48,419 nucleotides of DNA from Acetivibrio straminisolvens JCM 21531 (GCF_000521465.1 NZ_BAVR01000025.1:1-48419), one strand, 5' to 3'; positions 8,137 through 19,817 are shown, counted from the stretch's first letter. Notes: generated from the letters alone by a model not told the origin. Made by a program: numbers and translations.

Positions 8137-11052
8137 ATGAAACGAATCAATAGTATTTTGATTGTTTTAATATTAATTTTGCAAATTTTTTTTATTAACG
8201 AAATTTATGCAAATGCAATTTTGTTGGAAAAAGAGGTATTAGATTCCTTGGCGAAAGCAAACCAATTTATGGTAGATAAATACAACTATGTAGGCGATTA
8301 TTTTGATGAAAAATCATATTATAAAGAAAGACCATTAAATAAAAAATTAGCTGTTAGTGGCAATGAGTTAAAAGCATTCCAAGGGTTACCTATTTTTGTA
8401 TATGGCTCTATAGAAGAAGGAGCTAATGAAGGTACAAAGTATGGAAATGATAGAAGAGTAAAAGATTCAGATGGTGATTACAGAGCTCTTGGATTCTCTT
8501 ATATTGATGAGCCGTATCCCAATCCGGATTTTGACATCGATGAAATTACTTATGTACGTAGATGGATTAGAGAACCATGGGAGCTGCCTGATAGCGATGT
8601 GAAGGGGATTACTAAGGAATTGTCGCCAGATGATCCTAGAGATACACATAAAAACCAATATCTAGAGTATGAACCGGATAAATTTGCATCAACGTATAGT
8701 GTTATTAGACAATGGGTAAAAAACTCAAAAACCTTTTTACCCTATATGGTTGAAAAAAATACAGGCAACCGCAAATTCTTCAACAGATGTATTGAGGGAC
8801 CGTTGCCCCCGGGCATAGCAGAAAATCCTGAGGACTACATATATATAATTCAACCCCCAACATATGAATCCTGGGGTGTTGGAATAGCATTCTATTATTA
8901 CGGCGGAACCGGACCGGATAATATGAGTAAGCCAAACTATTATTCATACTACCAGTATTTTAGGTACAAACCTTTTATTTTGCTGGCGGATGACATTATG
9001 CCGTTATTTGAAACAATGCAATCAAGTGCTGTACCTGGCACTCAAGTGCAGATATCAGTAAAAATAGATTCAACTTTTGACAAGGTCTTAGAAAACGTGA
9101 CGTATAAATGGGAGATTACATCCGGCGGCAAACCGATTGAAAATGTGATATATCTGGGGAAAAATACAGTGGATGTTGGTACTGTTAATTTGGCAGCCGA
9201 TAAAACATTTAGTAATATGAAAGTAGAAGAGACATGCGGAGAAGAAGGAGAAGAAGCTGAAGAAAAAACAGAGGTAATGGGAGCTCCTGTACTCTATGCA
9301 AGCTTTACAATGCCTGAGGGAGATGTTGACATACGTTTTGAAGTGAATACAGACGAAAGCGTCAAAGAGTATAACGGTATCCATGAATCTGAGAACAGAA
9401 AAATATATGAAAGAGATTATTCAAATAATGTTATCACAAGAACGATTAAGGCTGTTAAACCAATAAATACAACAGGAGAAGCTACACTGGACTATAACGT
9501 ATTAAGTAAAAAGATAAATATACCTTTACCTGACAAGAATGGTATGACTGCAGAATTGGATTTGGGTAATGGATGGCTGGTTAGCAATGTGAGCGGTAAA
9601 ATAAATGTAACAAATGAGACTCCAAGATTATATAATCCGTTTGAAGTTACAGGAAATATAATACCGAGTGGAACACGTCGGGACAAAATTACCTTGAATC
9701 CTGAGTTCAGTACAACAATACACAGAAAAGATGTTACGTATGATTCGGCAACAGGACTTTATGACAATCCGGAAGAGAAAAAGTATCTTGACGGACCGGC
9801 AATGAAGGCAAAAACAGGGACTGTAAAAGCTGAAGGTACGGCAAATGCAACACGCAGATATTATTGTGGAGGATGTAAGTGGATTCCAAATAATTCTGAG
9901 GATAGCACGGATGGTACTTGGGAGTGTCCGGGACATAATGAGGATATTTCAGCTACATTTGGACATGTTACGGACCAAAGGGCAATTACGGCGAAAATAT
10001 ATAATGGAATGGAGTTTGTTCCACAAAAGAAGTATTTGGATGAAATAAGATCCAATACTACAAACAGCCTTTCAAAAGAAATGTTCTGGACTAGTGAGCC
10101 GTATAAGTTTAATGTGGTAAGGTGGATGGCTCATGAAAATGAAATGGGTGAACTATATGGTTGGACTGCTGTACCTGGCCGATATCAAAGAATTTTTACT
10201 CAGCAGGATAAGGCTGAAATTAAATGGGGTACTGTAAGGACAATGCAAATGGACTATGAAAAGAGCAGAGAAGCGGCAAGAAACAGAAATTATAACAAAG
10301 AAAGCTATGACAAAGCAGTTTTCGCATCGGACGAGAGCTTGAAAAGCTATCGTTATCCTATAAAGTCAGGATATTATTTCAATCCAACCGGCACTTATAC
10401 ATTTGAAGTAAAGACAGAAATATATAAGCCTGAAATGAAACCTACTGCCGAGCACAGAGACATTGTACAGAGCTTGATTGATTCTTTTAGATATGAGTCA
10501 AATTTGATTTATATCGATAATAACAATAGGGCAGTTAATATTCAAAATCAACCTGTGCCGGTATATGGAGGAAAACTATCGAGTGTTCCTGTTGCACTTA
10601 CAGCAAAAGATCCTACCGGGGTCAATGATGCTATGCTTTTATATACAGAAAAGGAAATTGCTGTACCGGTATATGAGAAATTAGAACATAGCCAAGAAAG
10701 CGGAAAATATACTGATCCTCGATTGCTGGCAATCCTTGAAGGATATAGCGAGTCGGGAACGCAATCAAGTAAAGATAAATATAAATATCGGGAGTATATT
10801 AAAGATGGTCAAAGCATGTATAAAATAACAGAAACAACAAAGGTGACTATAAAAATTAATCCTGATAATGTTCGGTTATATACCAACCCATATATGCCTG
10901 ATGGAAACTATGTTGTAAGGGTATATTTTGACAATATTAACCTTGCACGAAGCGGAAATGAATACAAAAAGCTTGGCGAGCTAAAAGGAATTGAGAATCT
11001 TGACAGAATAGAAATCACTGTTAAAGGTTCGATATTTGATGATATAAGTTGA
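8137..11052 (+). CDS. large secreted protein of unknown function in the RHS locus
   Basis: The protein has about 971 residues from the ATG at 8137; this start was chosen because GAGAGG precedes it and a signal peptide follows at once (KRINSILIVLILILQIFFINEIYA), whereas upstream in-frame starts have neither. I do not recognise the body. It looks beta-rich and contains stretches resembling extracellular adhesion-type folds (e.g. YKWEITSGGKPIENVIYLG and NNVITRTIKAVKPINTTGEA). A compact cysteine motif C577-x2-C580-x16-C597-x2-H600 could bind zinc. The gene sits between the stalk-domain pair and the RHS toxin on one strand, so a role in surface display or export of that toxin is possible but not shown. 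Confidence 0.65.
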   Translation: MKRINSILIVLILILQIFFINEIYANAILLEKEVLDSLAKANQFMVDKYNYVGDYFDEKSYYKERPLNKKLAVSGNELKAFQGLPIFVYGSIEEGANEGTKYGNDRRVKDSDGDYRALGFSYIDEPYPNPDFDIDEITYVRRWIREPWELPDSDVKGITKELSPDDPRDTHKNQYLEYEPDKFASTYSVIRQWVKNSKTFLPYMVEKNTGNRKFFNRCIEGPLPPGIAENPEDYIYIIQPPTYESWGVGIAFYYYGGTGPDNMSKPNYYSYYQYFRYKPFILLADDIMPLFETMQSSAVPGTQVQISVKIDSTFDKVLENVTYKWEITSGGKPIENVIYLGKNTVDVGTVNLAADKTFSNMKVEETCGEEGEEAEEKTEVMGAPVLYASFTMPEGDVDIRFEVNTDESVKEYNGIHESENRKIYERDYSNNVITRTIKAVKPINTTGEATLDYNVLSKKINIPLPDKNGMTAELDLGNGWLVSNVSGKINVTNETPRLYNPFEVTGNIIPSGTRRDKITLNPEFSTTIHRKDVTYDSATGLYDNPEEKKYLDGPAMKAKTGTVKAEGTANATRRYYCGGCKWIPNNSEDSTDGTWECPGHNEDISATFGHVTDQRAITAKIYNGMEFVPQKKYLDEIRSNTTNSLSKEMFWTSEPYKFNVVRWMAHENEMGELYGWTAVPGRYQRIFTQQDKAEIKWGTVRTMQMDYEKSREAARNRNYNKESYDKAVFASDESLKSYRYPIKSGYYFNPTGTYTFEVKTEIYKPEMKPTAEHRDIVQSLIDSFRYESNLIYIDNNNRAVNIQNQPVPVYGGKLSSVPVALTAKDPTGVNDAMLLYTEKEIAVPVYEKLEHSQESGKYTDPRLLAILEGYSESGTQSSKDKYKYREYIKDGQSMYKITETTKVTIKINPDNVRLYTNPYMPDGNYVVRVYFDNINLARSGNEYKKLGELKGIENLDRIEITVKGSIFDDIS

Positions 11053-11084
11053 TTTTATACTGTGCTAAACAGACAGGAATGAAC

Positions 11085-11140
11085 AAGAGGCTGACAGATA
11101 TTTTGCCGAGCAAAAGGGAATTTGATTGTCGGTCTCTTTT
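11085..11140 (+). terminator. probable terminator after the 971-residue protein gene
   Basis: AAGAGGCTGACA (11085-11096) pairs with TGTCGGTCTCTT (11127-11138) allowing wobbles, enclosing a second perfect hairpin TTTTGC-CGA-GCAAAA (11101-11115), and a T-run follows. It separates the secreted-protein gene from the RHS gene. Confidence 0.55.
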
Positions 11141-11300
11141 ATTTTATCACAAAGAGAGTACGGTGATTTCATATTCAAAAATAGCTGAAAGAATAAATAA
11201 AACCGGAGTTAGAGAGTTTATTGATTTTAAAAATTGCTGATGGTATAATTTACATAATTGATATCGAATCGGTTTTGAAAGTAGAGGGCTGAAGATAAAT

Positions 11301-14300
11301 ATGCAGATAAAGATAACACCGGAGCAGATGACAAGGGTAGCAGGCAAGGTGAAAGAAATATCAAAGGAATTTGATGATATTGCGCTGGAAATAAAAAGGA
11401 TAACAAGCTCCATTGATTGGGAGCTTAGAAGTAAAGAGGGAATAGATTGGAAAGTATCGAGGGCACAAGATGCAGCAAGAAAGATAGCCAAGGGATTGGA
11501 TGGAATGTCCCAAGACCTTATAATGGCAAGAGACAAAATGATAGATGCTGACAATAAAGCCTCGGCCACGGCGAGAAAGATGAAGACTGCAAGCTTTAAA
11601 AGTTTAGTTGCTTCTGTGGTATTGAGAAAAGGTATATCTTCAGCCATACGTGCAGGCTATTCATTATGGAACCGGCTTGTAGGCCCCGGAACTGCAAACT
11701 GCCCGAATACGTTTGCGGGAGACCCTGTAAACGTAGTATCGGGAAATTTTTATTTAACAAGAAGAGATATAACCATACCTTCGAGGGGTATGAGTCTTGA
11801 GATAACCAGATATTACAACTCCATGGACAATACGGAAGGTATATTCGGAAAAGGCTGGAGAATAGATTATGAAACATGCCTAAATAAGAAGGAAGACAGT
11901 GAGGACATAATAGTAGTGTACCCGGAAGGGAACATAAGGGTATTTGAGCATACCGGTACGGGAAGTTTCAAATCTCCCAAGGGTGTATACGACACACTTT
12001 TTAAGACCGAGGACGATATATACATATTAAAGGTTCAAAAAGGAATTACATACAAGTATGACCACGCGGGGAGCCTTATATCAATTTCCGACTCAAACGG
12101 TAACGAGATACAGTTTAAGTACAACCGGGAGGGCCTGCTGTCTTCCGTGGTGTCACCCGGCGGAAAGCTTTTGATGTTTTCCTATGAAGGCAGCAAAGTT
12201 AGCTGTATAACTGACCACACAGACAGGAAAATAAGGTACAAATACGACGAAAAAGGAAACCTCACGCAGGTGATATACAGACGGGGGAAAAATAAATCTA
12301 TGCCTATGATGACATAGGACTAATTTCAATAACCGACCAGAACGGCAACACCTATGTCCAAAACACCTATGATGAAAGCGGCAGAGTGGTAAAGCAGCTT
12401 GATCATGAAAACAATGAGTTAATTATAGAATATAATGAAGAGAATCATGAAAACACCTTCAAATGGATAAAGAGCGGTATAACCCGTGTATATAAATACA
12501 ATTCGGACATGCTCCTTACGGAAGTAAGATATGATGACGGAAGCGTGCAAAGATATACCTATGATGAAAACCTTAACAGGAACAGCGAGACCGACAGAAA
12601 CGGCAACACAACATATAAAAAATACGATGATAAAGGTAATTTAATAGAAATAATTGCACCTAAGCCCTTCAGCTTCAAAACAAAATATAGCTACAATGAG
12701 GATAACAAACTGATAAAAGCAATTTCACCGGGCGGTGGAGAGGCGGCCTTTGAATATGATGAAAAGGGCAACCTCTTAAAACGTATCATAAAAACCGGAA
12801 GCAAAAGCTATTCGGAGTGGTCATATAGTTATGACGAGTACGGAAGAATGACAGCCTCAAAGGATGCGGAGAACAATACAACAAGCTTTGAGTACGGAGA
12901 AGATGATGTAAATAAACCGACCTTAATAAAGGATGCGGTAGGAAATACATTCAAATACGAATTTGACAAAGTAGGCCGGGTAACAGCAATAACTACAAGC
13001 TATGGCACAGCGAGACTAGAATACAATGACTGTGACCGTATAACCCACATAACCGATACAGAAGGAAATACCACAAGACTTAGCTACGACAAAGCCGGAA
13101 ACATGACAGGCATTATAGCAGCGAAGCAATACGCAGAAAAAGGCACGGACGGAGCAGGGTATGCCTTTAAATATGATGCAATGGATAAGCTAATAAAGAC
13201 CATAGATCCGTTGGGCAATGTCTTCTCGGTAAAATATGACGAAAACGGCAACAAGATAAAAGAAATCAACCCGAACTATTACAACCACACGGAAGATGAC
13301 GGCGTAGGAATAGAATACAAATATGACACCAACCACAGAAGAGTGAAAACAATATTCCCGGATGGAAGTATGTCTAGGATAAAGTATGACCCACAGGGTA
13401 ATATAGTAAAGACTATATCCTGGAAGGACTACGATAAGACTTTGGATGACGGTCCGGGTATGAGGTACACCTATGATGAAATGAACAGGCTTACATCAAT
13501 AATAGACCCTGATGGAAACGTCATCAAGAAATACATATACGACGAAGACGGAAGAATAGTAAAGGAGATAGATGCGAAAGGCTACATTAGTGCAGATAAT
13601 GACGAAGAGCGGTGGGGGACAATATATAAGTACAACCTTGCCGGCTGGCTTGTCGAGAAGAGGACACCATTACAGCGGAAAGACGGAGAAGTATGCTATA
13701 ACATAATAGAATATGTGCATGACAGAAACGGAAGAGTAGTGCAGGAGAAAAAATCTCCGGAGTATGTGACAAAGACAGGATATCCGAAGAAATGGAACAT
13801 AATAAACTACAAATACGACCCGAAGGGAAATCTGATAGAAGTAGCCGACAGCCTTGGAGCATCTGTAACCTTTGAATATGACTGTTTTGGCAAAAGGACT
13901 TTGGAGAAAATCAAGATAAATGATAAAAAACAAAGGGTAACCCGGTATGAATATAACGGTATGGGAAAACCGGTAAAAGTAATACGGGAATTGGATGGAG
14001 AAGACCTTTCCGGCTTTAGTGACGAGAAAGTTTTAGCCGAGACATTATGCAAATACGACCAAAACGGCAACCTTGTCGAAGTAATATCTCCGGAAGGCTA
14101 TCTGACTGTGTTCAAATATGACGATGCCAACAGGAGAATAAAAAGCACATTGTATCAGCCGCAGAACGGGGTAAAACTAACCGGTAGTGCGTACTGTGCC
14201 CTTTTAAACACAAGAGCTAGAAGCATAAGTTATGAGTATGACCGTGCAGGTAATCTCATAAAGCAGATTTTGCCTAATGGAGGCATTATAATAAACGAGT

Positions 14301-17150
14301 ATGATGAAATGAACAGAAAGATAAGGGTCACCGATCCTGACGGAAACACCGCCAGGGTTTTCTACGACAATTCGGGAAATGTGGTAAAATACGTTGATCC
14401 GGAGAACTATGACCCTAAGAAAGATGACGGAGCGGGCACTACATACCTTTATGACTCGATGAACCGTCTCATTGAGATAACAAATGCAGCAGGAATAGTA
14501 GTCGAAAAGAATATATACAATACCGCAGGAGAAATAATCAAGAGGATTGACTCAACAGGCTATAAATCAGCAGATAATGACAATGACAGATACGGAGTGG
14601 AATTTGGTTATGACCTGGCAAAACGTTTAGTGGATATAACAACTCCGGAAGCAAAGCTCCAAGAAAAAAAGAGCCAGCAATATACCTATGATGCGGAAGG
14701 AAACATAACCGGAATAGTTGACGGAAACGGAAACAGCACAAAGTACACTCTGGATTTGTGGGGGAAAATAACAAGCATCACAGAGCCCGACGGAACCAAC
14801 ATAAAATACGGTTACGACTATGCAGGAAACCTCATATCCAGCACCGACGGCAAAGGGAACACCACCCGGTACACATACAACAGCTTAAACCTCCTGTCTG
14901 AGATAATAGACCCGGATGGAAGGAAAATAACCTTTAAATACGACAGACAGGGAAGAATGGTGCAAAGGATAGGAAAGGACGGACGCAGCACATATTACAC
15001 CTACAACGCGGACAATAATGTTACCAGCCGTTGGGAAGAAGAAGGACAGTTGGAAAAATACGAGTATAATATTGACGGAAGCCTAGCCGCATCAATAAGC
15101 GGTACCACTATACATACTTATACATATACCTTGGGAGGAAGACTAAAAAGCAAGGCAACAAATGGCCAAAAGGTACTCGAATATGACTACAATAAAAACG
15201 GACTTATATCCAGACTCACCGATATAAGCGGAACTCCGGTGGAGTATACATATGATATGCTGGGAAGGGTAACTGCGGTATCGAACGGAGATAAAATTTC
15301 CGCAAAATACGAATACAATATTGACAACACCATATCCCGGATACTGTACGGAAGCGGAGTATCTGCAAAATATGAATACAACCTGGATAAGAATATAACC
15401 AGGCTCTTAAATATAGATCCGTCAGGCAAAGAAATGTTTACGTACAGATATGCCTATGACGGGAACGGAAACCGGATTTTGAAGGAAGAAAACGAGAAAG
15501 TTACAGCCTACAGCTATGATGCATTAAACCGCTTACAGGAAGTAATATATCCGGGGAATATAAAAGAGAGATTTACCTATGATGCCAACGGCAACAGGCT
15601 TAGAAGAGAATTTGGAGACATACTGGAGCAGTATGAGTATGATAATTGCAATAGATTAATCCAAAGGCTTAAAAACGGACTCAATAACAGAGTATGAGTA
15701 TGACGAAAGAGGAAATCTGATAAGAGAGAAAGAAGGTGGGTTAAGCAAATTATACAGCTATGACGGATTTAACAGATTGATACGTGTCCAAAACCCCGAC
15801 GGAACATATATGGAAAACATATATGATGCGGAGAATTTGAGATCGATATCGATAGAAAACGGAAGATACAACAGGTATGTATACAGCGGAAGAAACATAG
15901 CATGCGAGGTGGACGAGGATTGGGGATTGAAGGACAGGATAGTCCGGGGCCATACGATATTGCAGAAGGAAGATAGCAACAAAGGTATCTACTATTATAT
16001 CCACAATGCCCATGGAGACATTACTGCGCTTACCGACGGAAGAGGGGAGGTGGTAAACAGCTACAGCTATGACGCTTTCGGTAATATGTTAGAAAGTGTT
16101 GAAAAAGTAGACAACAGATTCAAGTATTCGGGAGAAGTGCATGACCCTGTGACAGGCCAATATTACTTGAGGGCAAGGTACTATAACCCAAGTGTAGGAA
16201 GGTTTATGCAGGAAGACACCTTCCGAGGCGACGGACTTAACTTATATACCTATGTTGCCAACAATCCGATAAAATACATTGACCCAACCGGACACTGTAA
16301 AGAGGGGGTCGGCTTTAATGATGTAATTAGCGATATTTTAGGTGGCAATTCGGATGGTATTATCAAAAAAATTCCGGGGTTAAATTGGATTTTAGACTAT
16401 TTTAATAATGAAGGAATAGAGAAAATTGGCAATATTGAATCTGAATTTTTAACGGATGAATATTTTTATGAGTTAAATGCTTTATATAGCAAGGTTAAAA
16501 AAGAGAATAGTAAGTGGTGGGATATCTTTGGCAATGGAAAAAAAGCTGCGGCAGAAGCAGTAATAAATCGAATGATGGATGATTTGGAGGCAAATCCTGA
16601 TGCTTTAGTAGATAATCCAAACTATAAGCTATTCTTTGATACCTTTGACAAAAATATCAGGCAATTAGATAGTATTACAGAACGGATGCATTACTTTAGA
16701 AATACATTGAATTCTTATAGCGGAGCGCCTACTGACTTGGATGATATGATAGACATGGCTGCTGGGGGAGAATGGAAATTGTTTTCAACCATAGGAACTG
16801 CATATCATAGATATGATTATGGTGATATTGACGGAGCTCTAAACGTTAAGTTTGTATCTGCAGATGGCAGATTTGAAGCTGTTTATAATACAGGTACCGG
16901 TAAGATAGTTACAGACCCAGCCAATATGGGTACTTATAACTATGTTCCGGGCTCGATAACCGGATTCTTTAAGCATGATAAATATGATGTGAAACCTTTT
17001 GAAAAGTGGGGGAATACTTCAGAGCTTTCATATAAAGATATCATGAATCTGCAATCGGGACACATGACTATAAAAGCACAAGTAAATTATTTTGTTGTAA
17101 AAAATTTAATAGAAATTAGAAAAACAGAATTGGAAACGAAAGGGAAATAA
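11301..17150 (+). CDS. RHS/YD-repeat polymorphic toxin (two frameshifts)
   Basis: The repaired product has about 1950 residues and no signal peptide. Residues 1-95 are a helical N-terminus resembling WXG100-type proteins (IKITPEQMTRVAGKV ... SIDWELRSKEGIDW), which would suit type VII-like export (inference). A DUF6531-type region (GDPVNVVSGNFYLTRRDITIPSRG) follows, then dozens of YD repeats (Y-D-x-x-G-x-x motifs) and the RHS core end (GQYYLRARYYNPSVGRFMQED ... YIDPTGHC, about 16150-16298). The remaining 283 residues are the variable toxin tip, which I cannot assign to a known toxin family. The frame is broken near 12294 (one base missing, probably in AAA) and near 15680 (+1 or -2). The tip is AT-richer than the repeat core, as expected if it was exchanged. 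Confidence 0.88.
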
Positions 17151-17164
17151 GAAAGGAGATTTGT

Positions 17165-17479
17165 ATGGATATACGAAATATGTTAATTAAATTCAAGGTA
17201 TATTACATAGTAGTATTGTTTACTACACTTTATTGGATTTTTGCACTAACTGCAGTATTTTATCCGAGCATTTTTATGTATGGAGGTATTTTGAGATCTA
17301 TTCATGTAAAATTAATAATGGCTGCAATTATTATTAATATAATAAACTTAATACTTTTAGTAGTCATGATATGTTTTAAAGCATGGAATTTAAAACATTT
17401 GCTGATTTTATTAGGTATAAATATTTTAACTGCTATTGTAGGAATATTTTTTATAAGTTTTCCTATCAGGATGATGTAG
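17165..17479 (+). CDS. small membrane protein, candidate immunity protein of the RHS toxin
   Basis: A 104-residue protein with three predicted transmembrane helices (VYYIVVLFTTLYWIFALTAVFY, LIMAAIIINIINLILLVVMIC, LLILLGINILTAIVGIFFISF). It begins 14 bases after the RHS stop behind GAAAGGAG and shares the low GC of the toxin tip. Immunity genes stand immediately after RHS toxin tips, so this is an inference from position. If correct, a membrane-located immunity protein would point to a toxin that acts at or enters through the membrane. I recognise no family. Confidence 0.6.
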   Translation: MDIRNMLIKFKVYYIVVLFTTLYWIFALTAVFYPSIFMYGGILRSIHVKLIMAAIIINIINLILLVVMICFKAWNLKHLLILLGINILTAIVGIFFISFPIRMM

Positions 17480-17652
17480 TGAATTGAGTGTATGTATTTA
17501 TCCGGGACCAGAATACAAAGAAATTAGGAAAACGCAATAAAATCTAATTAAGAAAATAGATAATATTCCCCCAAATTAAATGCGGCACTACTATTACCCC
17601 ATATGCGAGTTTATTTGACGCTTACAGACAATTTACAGAGGGGGATTAAAAT

Positions 17653-18266
17653 ATGGGTAAATTTTTAGAATACATAGGTTCACAATTTGGAAATCCACGG
17701 GGGTTCGTCGGCAAATGCTGTTGTATTATTATGAATGTGATAAACAAAGCGATGTATCGTAGGGTTGTTTTAATGGTGAATTTGACAAAAGAGTCAAAGG
17801 TACTTGATATCGGGTACGGAAATGGCTATTTGTTGGAGCTAATTTACAAGCGCTTTCAGCCTCATCTGTTTGGAATAGATATATCCGAAGATATGAAGTT
17901 GAACGCGGAAAAAAGAAATATCCAGGCATTAAAGGATGGCAAATTAAATCTCATAGTGGGAGATTGCTGTGCATTGCCTTATGACAAGGACTTTTTTGAT
18001 GTGGTTTCATCCATAAATACGATTTACTTTTGGAAAGATACCATAGGAGTGTTAAAAAAGATACACTGTTGTTTGAAACCCGATGGAACATTCTACAATG
18101 TGGTTTATACAAAGAAATGGTTAAAAAAATTTTTTCTACAACGAAAGGTTTTAAACTCTTTGAACCGGAAGATTTTATTGAGCTGGGCAAACAAGCCGGT
18201 TTTTCAAAGGTAACAATTGAAGATATTGTAAAAGGAAAAAGTTTTGTTGTTGTGTATAAAAAATAG
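17653..18266 (+). CDS. class I SAM-dependent methyltransferase (frameshifted)
   Basis: The SAM-binding motif is VLDIGYGNGYLLELI followed by LFGIDISEDM and a motif II region DVVSSINTIYFWKDT, typical of a UbiE/Coq5-like small-molecule methyltransferase; the substrate is unknown. GAGGGGG precedes the ATG. The frame breaks at a run of seven A followed by six T (18123-18135); adding one base restores KKFFSTTKGFKLFEPEDFIELGKQAGF and reads to TAG at 18264-18266, giving about 204 residues. The C-terminal YKK end matches the family's usual length. Confidence 0.82.
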
Positions 18267-18515
18267 CCTGCGACATTCTATTTTTTCTCATTATTTGCGA
18301 GATATCAGCAGGAAAGTCGGGAATGGAGTATGTAAATGCTCAAAATAGTTTGGAATTAAAAGGCTGGGGGAATCTGACCCTTTTTCTTGATATGAACATA
18401 AAAATGCTTTTGAATTTGCTATAAATGTGTTATTATATATGCTGTGTTTGCGTTTTGGCAAATTGATTGTATACAAAATGCAAAAAGAATAGGGAATAGT
18501 AAGAGAGGTTTATTT

Positions 18516-19292
18516 ATGAATGTTCACTCAGGACCGAAAGCTTTAACGGAGTACATACTGTATTTAAGCAAGCATAAGGCCAATAAGCGGTTTATTATCT
18601 TGCTTGTGCAGGGGTTTCTTGCCGGATTGTATATTGCCATTGGTGCAATAGGAAGCCTTAAGGTTTCGGCAAGCGTTACAACCCCTGGGCTAGGCAATTT
18701 CTTGGGAGCAGTGGTTTTCCCTGTAGGAATTATTGCAATAATCTTAATGCAGGCTGAGCTGTTTACCAGCGACTGCATGGTTATGGTTGCTGTCTATGCA
18801 GGCCGTACAAAAATCAATAAAACCATCAGGATTTTATTTTTGATTGTATTTGCAAATTTACTTGGAGCAATTTTTGCAGCTTTTTTAACTCAAGCCTCGG
18901 GGATTTTTGACGAAGCGGTAACCAATCTGGTAATTGCTAAAGCGATTCATAAAGTGCATATGCCAATAGGCCAGTTGCTTGTAAGTTCCGTTCTATGTAA
19001 TATTATCGTTTGCACCGGTGTATGCTTGGCTTACAGTTGCAAAGAAGAAATTACGAAGATTGTTGTTTTGTGGCTTACAATTAGTGTATTTATATTAAGC
19101 GGAACAGAGCACATTGTAGCTAATATGTATTACTTGTTCGCAGCATTATTTCATGGTGCAGAACTTACAGCCCAAGGTATTGCTTATCATTTAGCGGTAT
19201 CCGGTGTCGGGAATTTTATCGGTGGAGGCATCATTGTATCGGGCATTAATTATTTACTGGCTTACAGGGATATAGAAAAAGTAAAAAAATAA
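18516..19292 (+). CDS. formate/nitrite transporter (FNT) family channel
   Basis: An integral membrane protein of 258 residues with six hydrophobic helices. The FNT fold is visible in FLAGLYIAIGAIGSL, the N-terminal half repeat, and in the SGTEHIVANMYYLFAALFHGA segment, which carries the conserved histidine of the pore. FNT proteins are pentameric channels for formate, nitrite, hydrosulfide or lactate; in an anaerobic fermenter formate is a reasonable guess. The ATG at 18516 was chosen over an upstream start (18444) because AAGAGAGG lies just before it. No partner gene such as pyruvate formate-lyase is adjacent. Confidence 0.88.
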   Translation: MNVHSGPKALTEYILYLSKHKANKRFIILLVQGFLAGLYIAIGAIGSLKVSASVTTPGLGNFLGAVVFPVGIIAIILMQAELFTSDCMVMVAVYAGRTKINKTIRILFLIVFANLLGAIFAAFLTQASGIFDEAVTNLVIAKAIHKVHMPIGQLLVSSVLCNIIVCTGVCLAYSCKEEITKIVVLWLTISVFILSGTEHIVANMYYLFAALFHGAELTAQGIAYHLAVSGVGNFIGGGIIVSGINYLLAYRDIEKVKK

Positions 19293-19323
19293 AAATATAA
19301 AGCAAAGATTACTTGAAGTATAT

Positions 19324-19666
19324 TTAATAAATATTACTTTTAATACCAATGGAGTATTTATCGGACTTTTCCTCTCTAAATTCTTTTAGGGGAAAGTCCG
19401 GTATATTTTTTAAATTGGGTACAAAAGTAGCATTTACTTAGTTCTACATGTTTTGCGACGGCTTCTAAAGTCAAATCTTTTCCTAAATGGTCATAAATAT
19501 AGTCAATGGCCTTTCTTATATAAATATTTCGAATAGGATTTTTATTACGTTTAAGTTGCTCAATATATCTTTCAATTATTAGCCTTGCGAGTATTTTATA
19601 TTCCCAAAATTCTTTATTCCAGTCAAGAATTTTTATAACAGGGGACAGTTCTCTGTTTGAATTATT
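19324..19666 (-). pseudogene. 5'-truncated AraC-family regulator remnant
   Basis: On the minus strand an open frame without a start reads NRELSPVIKILDWNKEFWEYKI and then an AraC-type helix-turn-helix: IRKAIDYIYDHLGKDLTLEAV, AKHVELSKCYFCTQFKKYTGLSP. Only about 110 of the usual 250-300 residues remain and the frame begins after a stop at 19667-19669. The end also needs one A fewer near 19385 to continue EFREEKSDKYS to the TAA at 19324. No sensing domain is present. It fills most of the gap between the FNT and GH43 genes. Confidence 0.7.
19361..19411 (+). terminator. probable terminator of the FNT gene
   Basis: CGGACTTTTCC (about 19362-19372) pairs with GGGGAAAGTCCGG (19389-19401), followed by TATATTTTTT. 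The hairpin is formed from bases that also encode the end of the AraC remnant on the other strand. Confidence 0.5.
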
Positions 19667-19817
19667 CTATTGTTATTATACATTAATGGTCAGAGATTTC
19701 TTAGAATAGGGTATGATTTGATAATGCAGAAATCCACTCCAAAAAACGTTTAATTTTCGTATTAGTATAATAAATTATAAGTTTAAATAAAAAATAGATA
19801 ATGGGGAGGGTTTATTT

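Noticed and set aside
11049..11240. 63-codon open frame between the secreted protein and the RHS gene
   Set aside because: It starts with TTG inside the previous stop, has no binding site and runs through the terminator hairpin; the product looks random.
12386..15697. several long minus-strand frames under the YD repeats
   Set aside because: They are antisense shadows of a repetitive codon pattern and have no binding sites.
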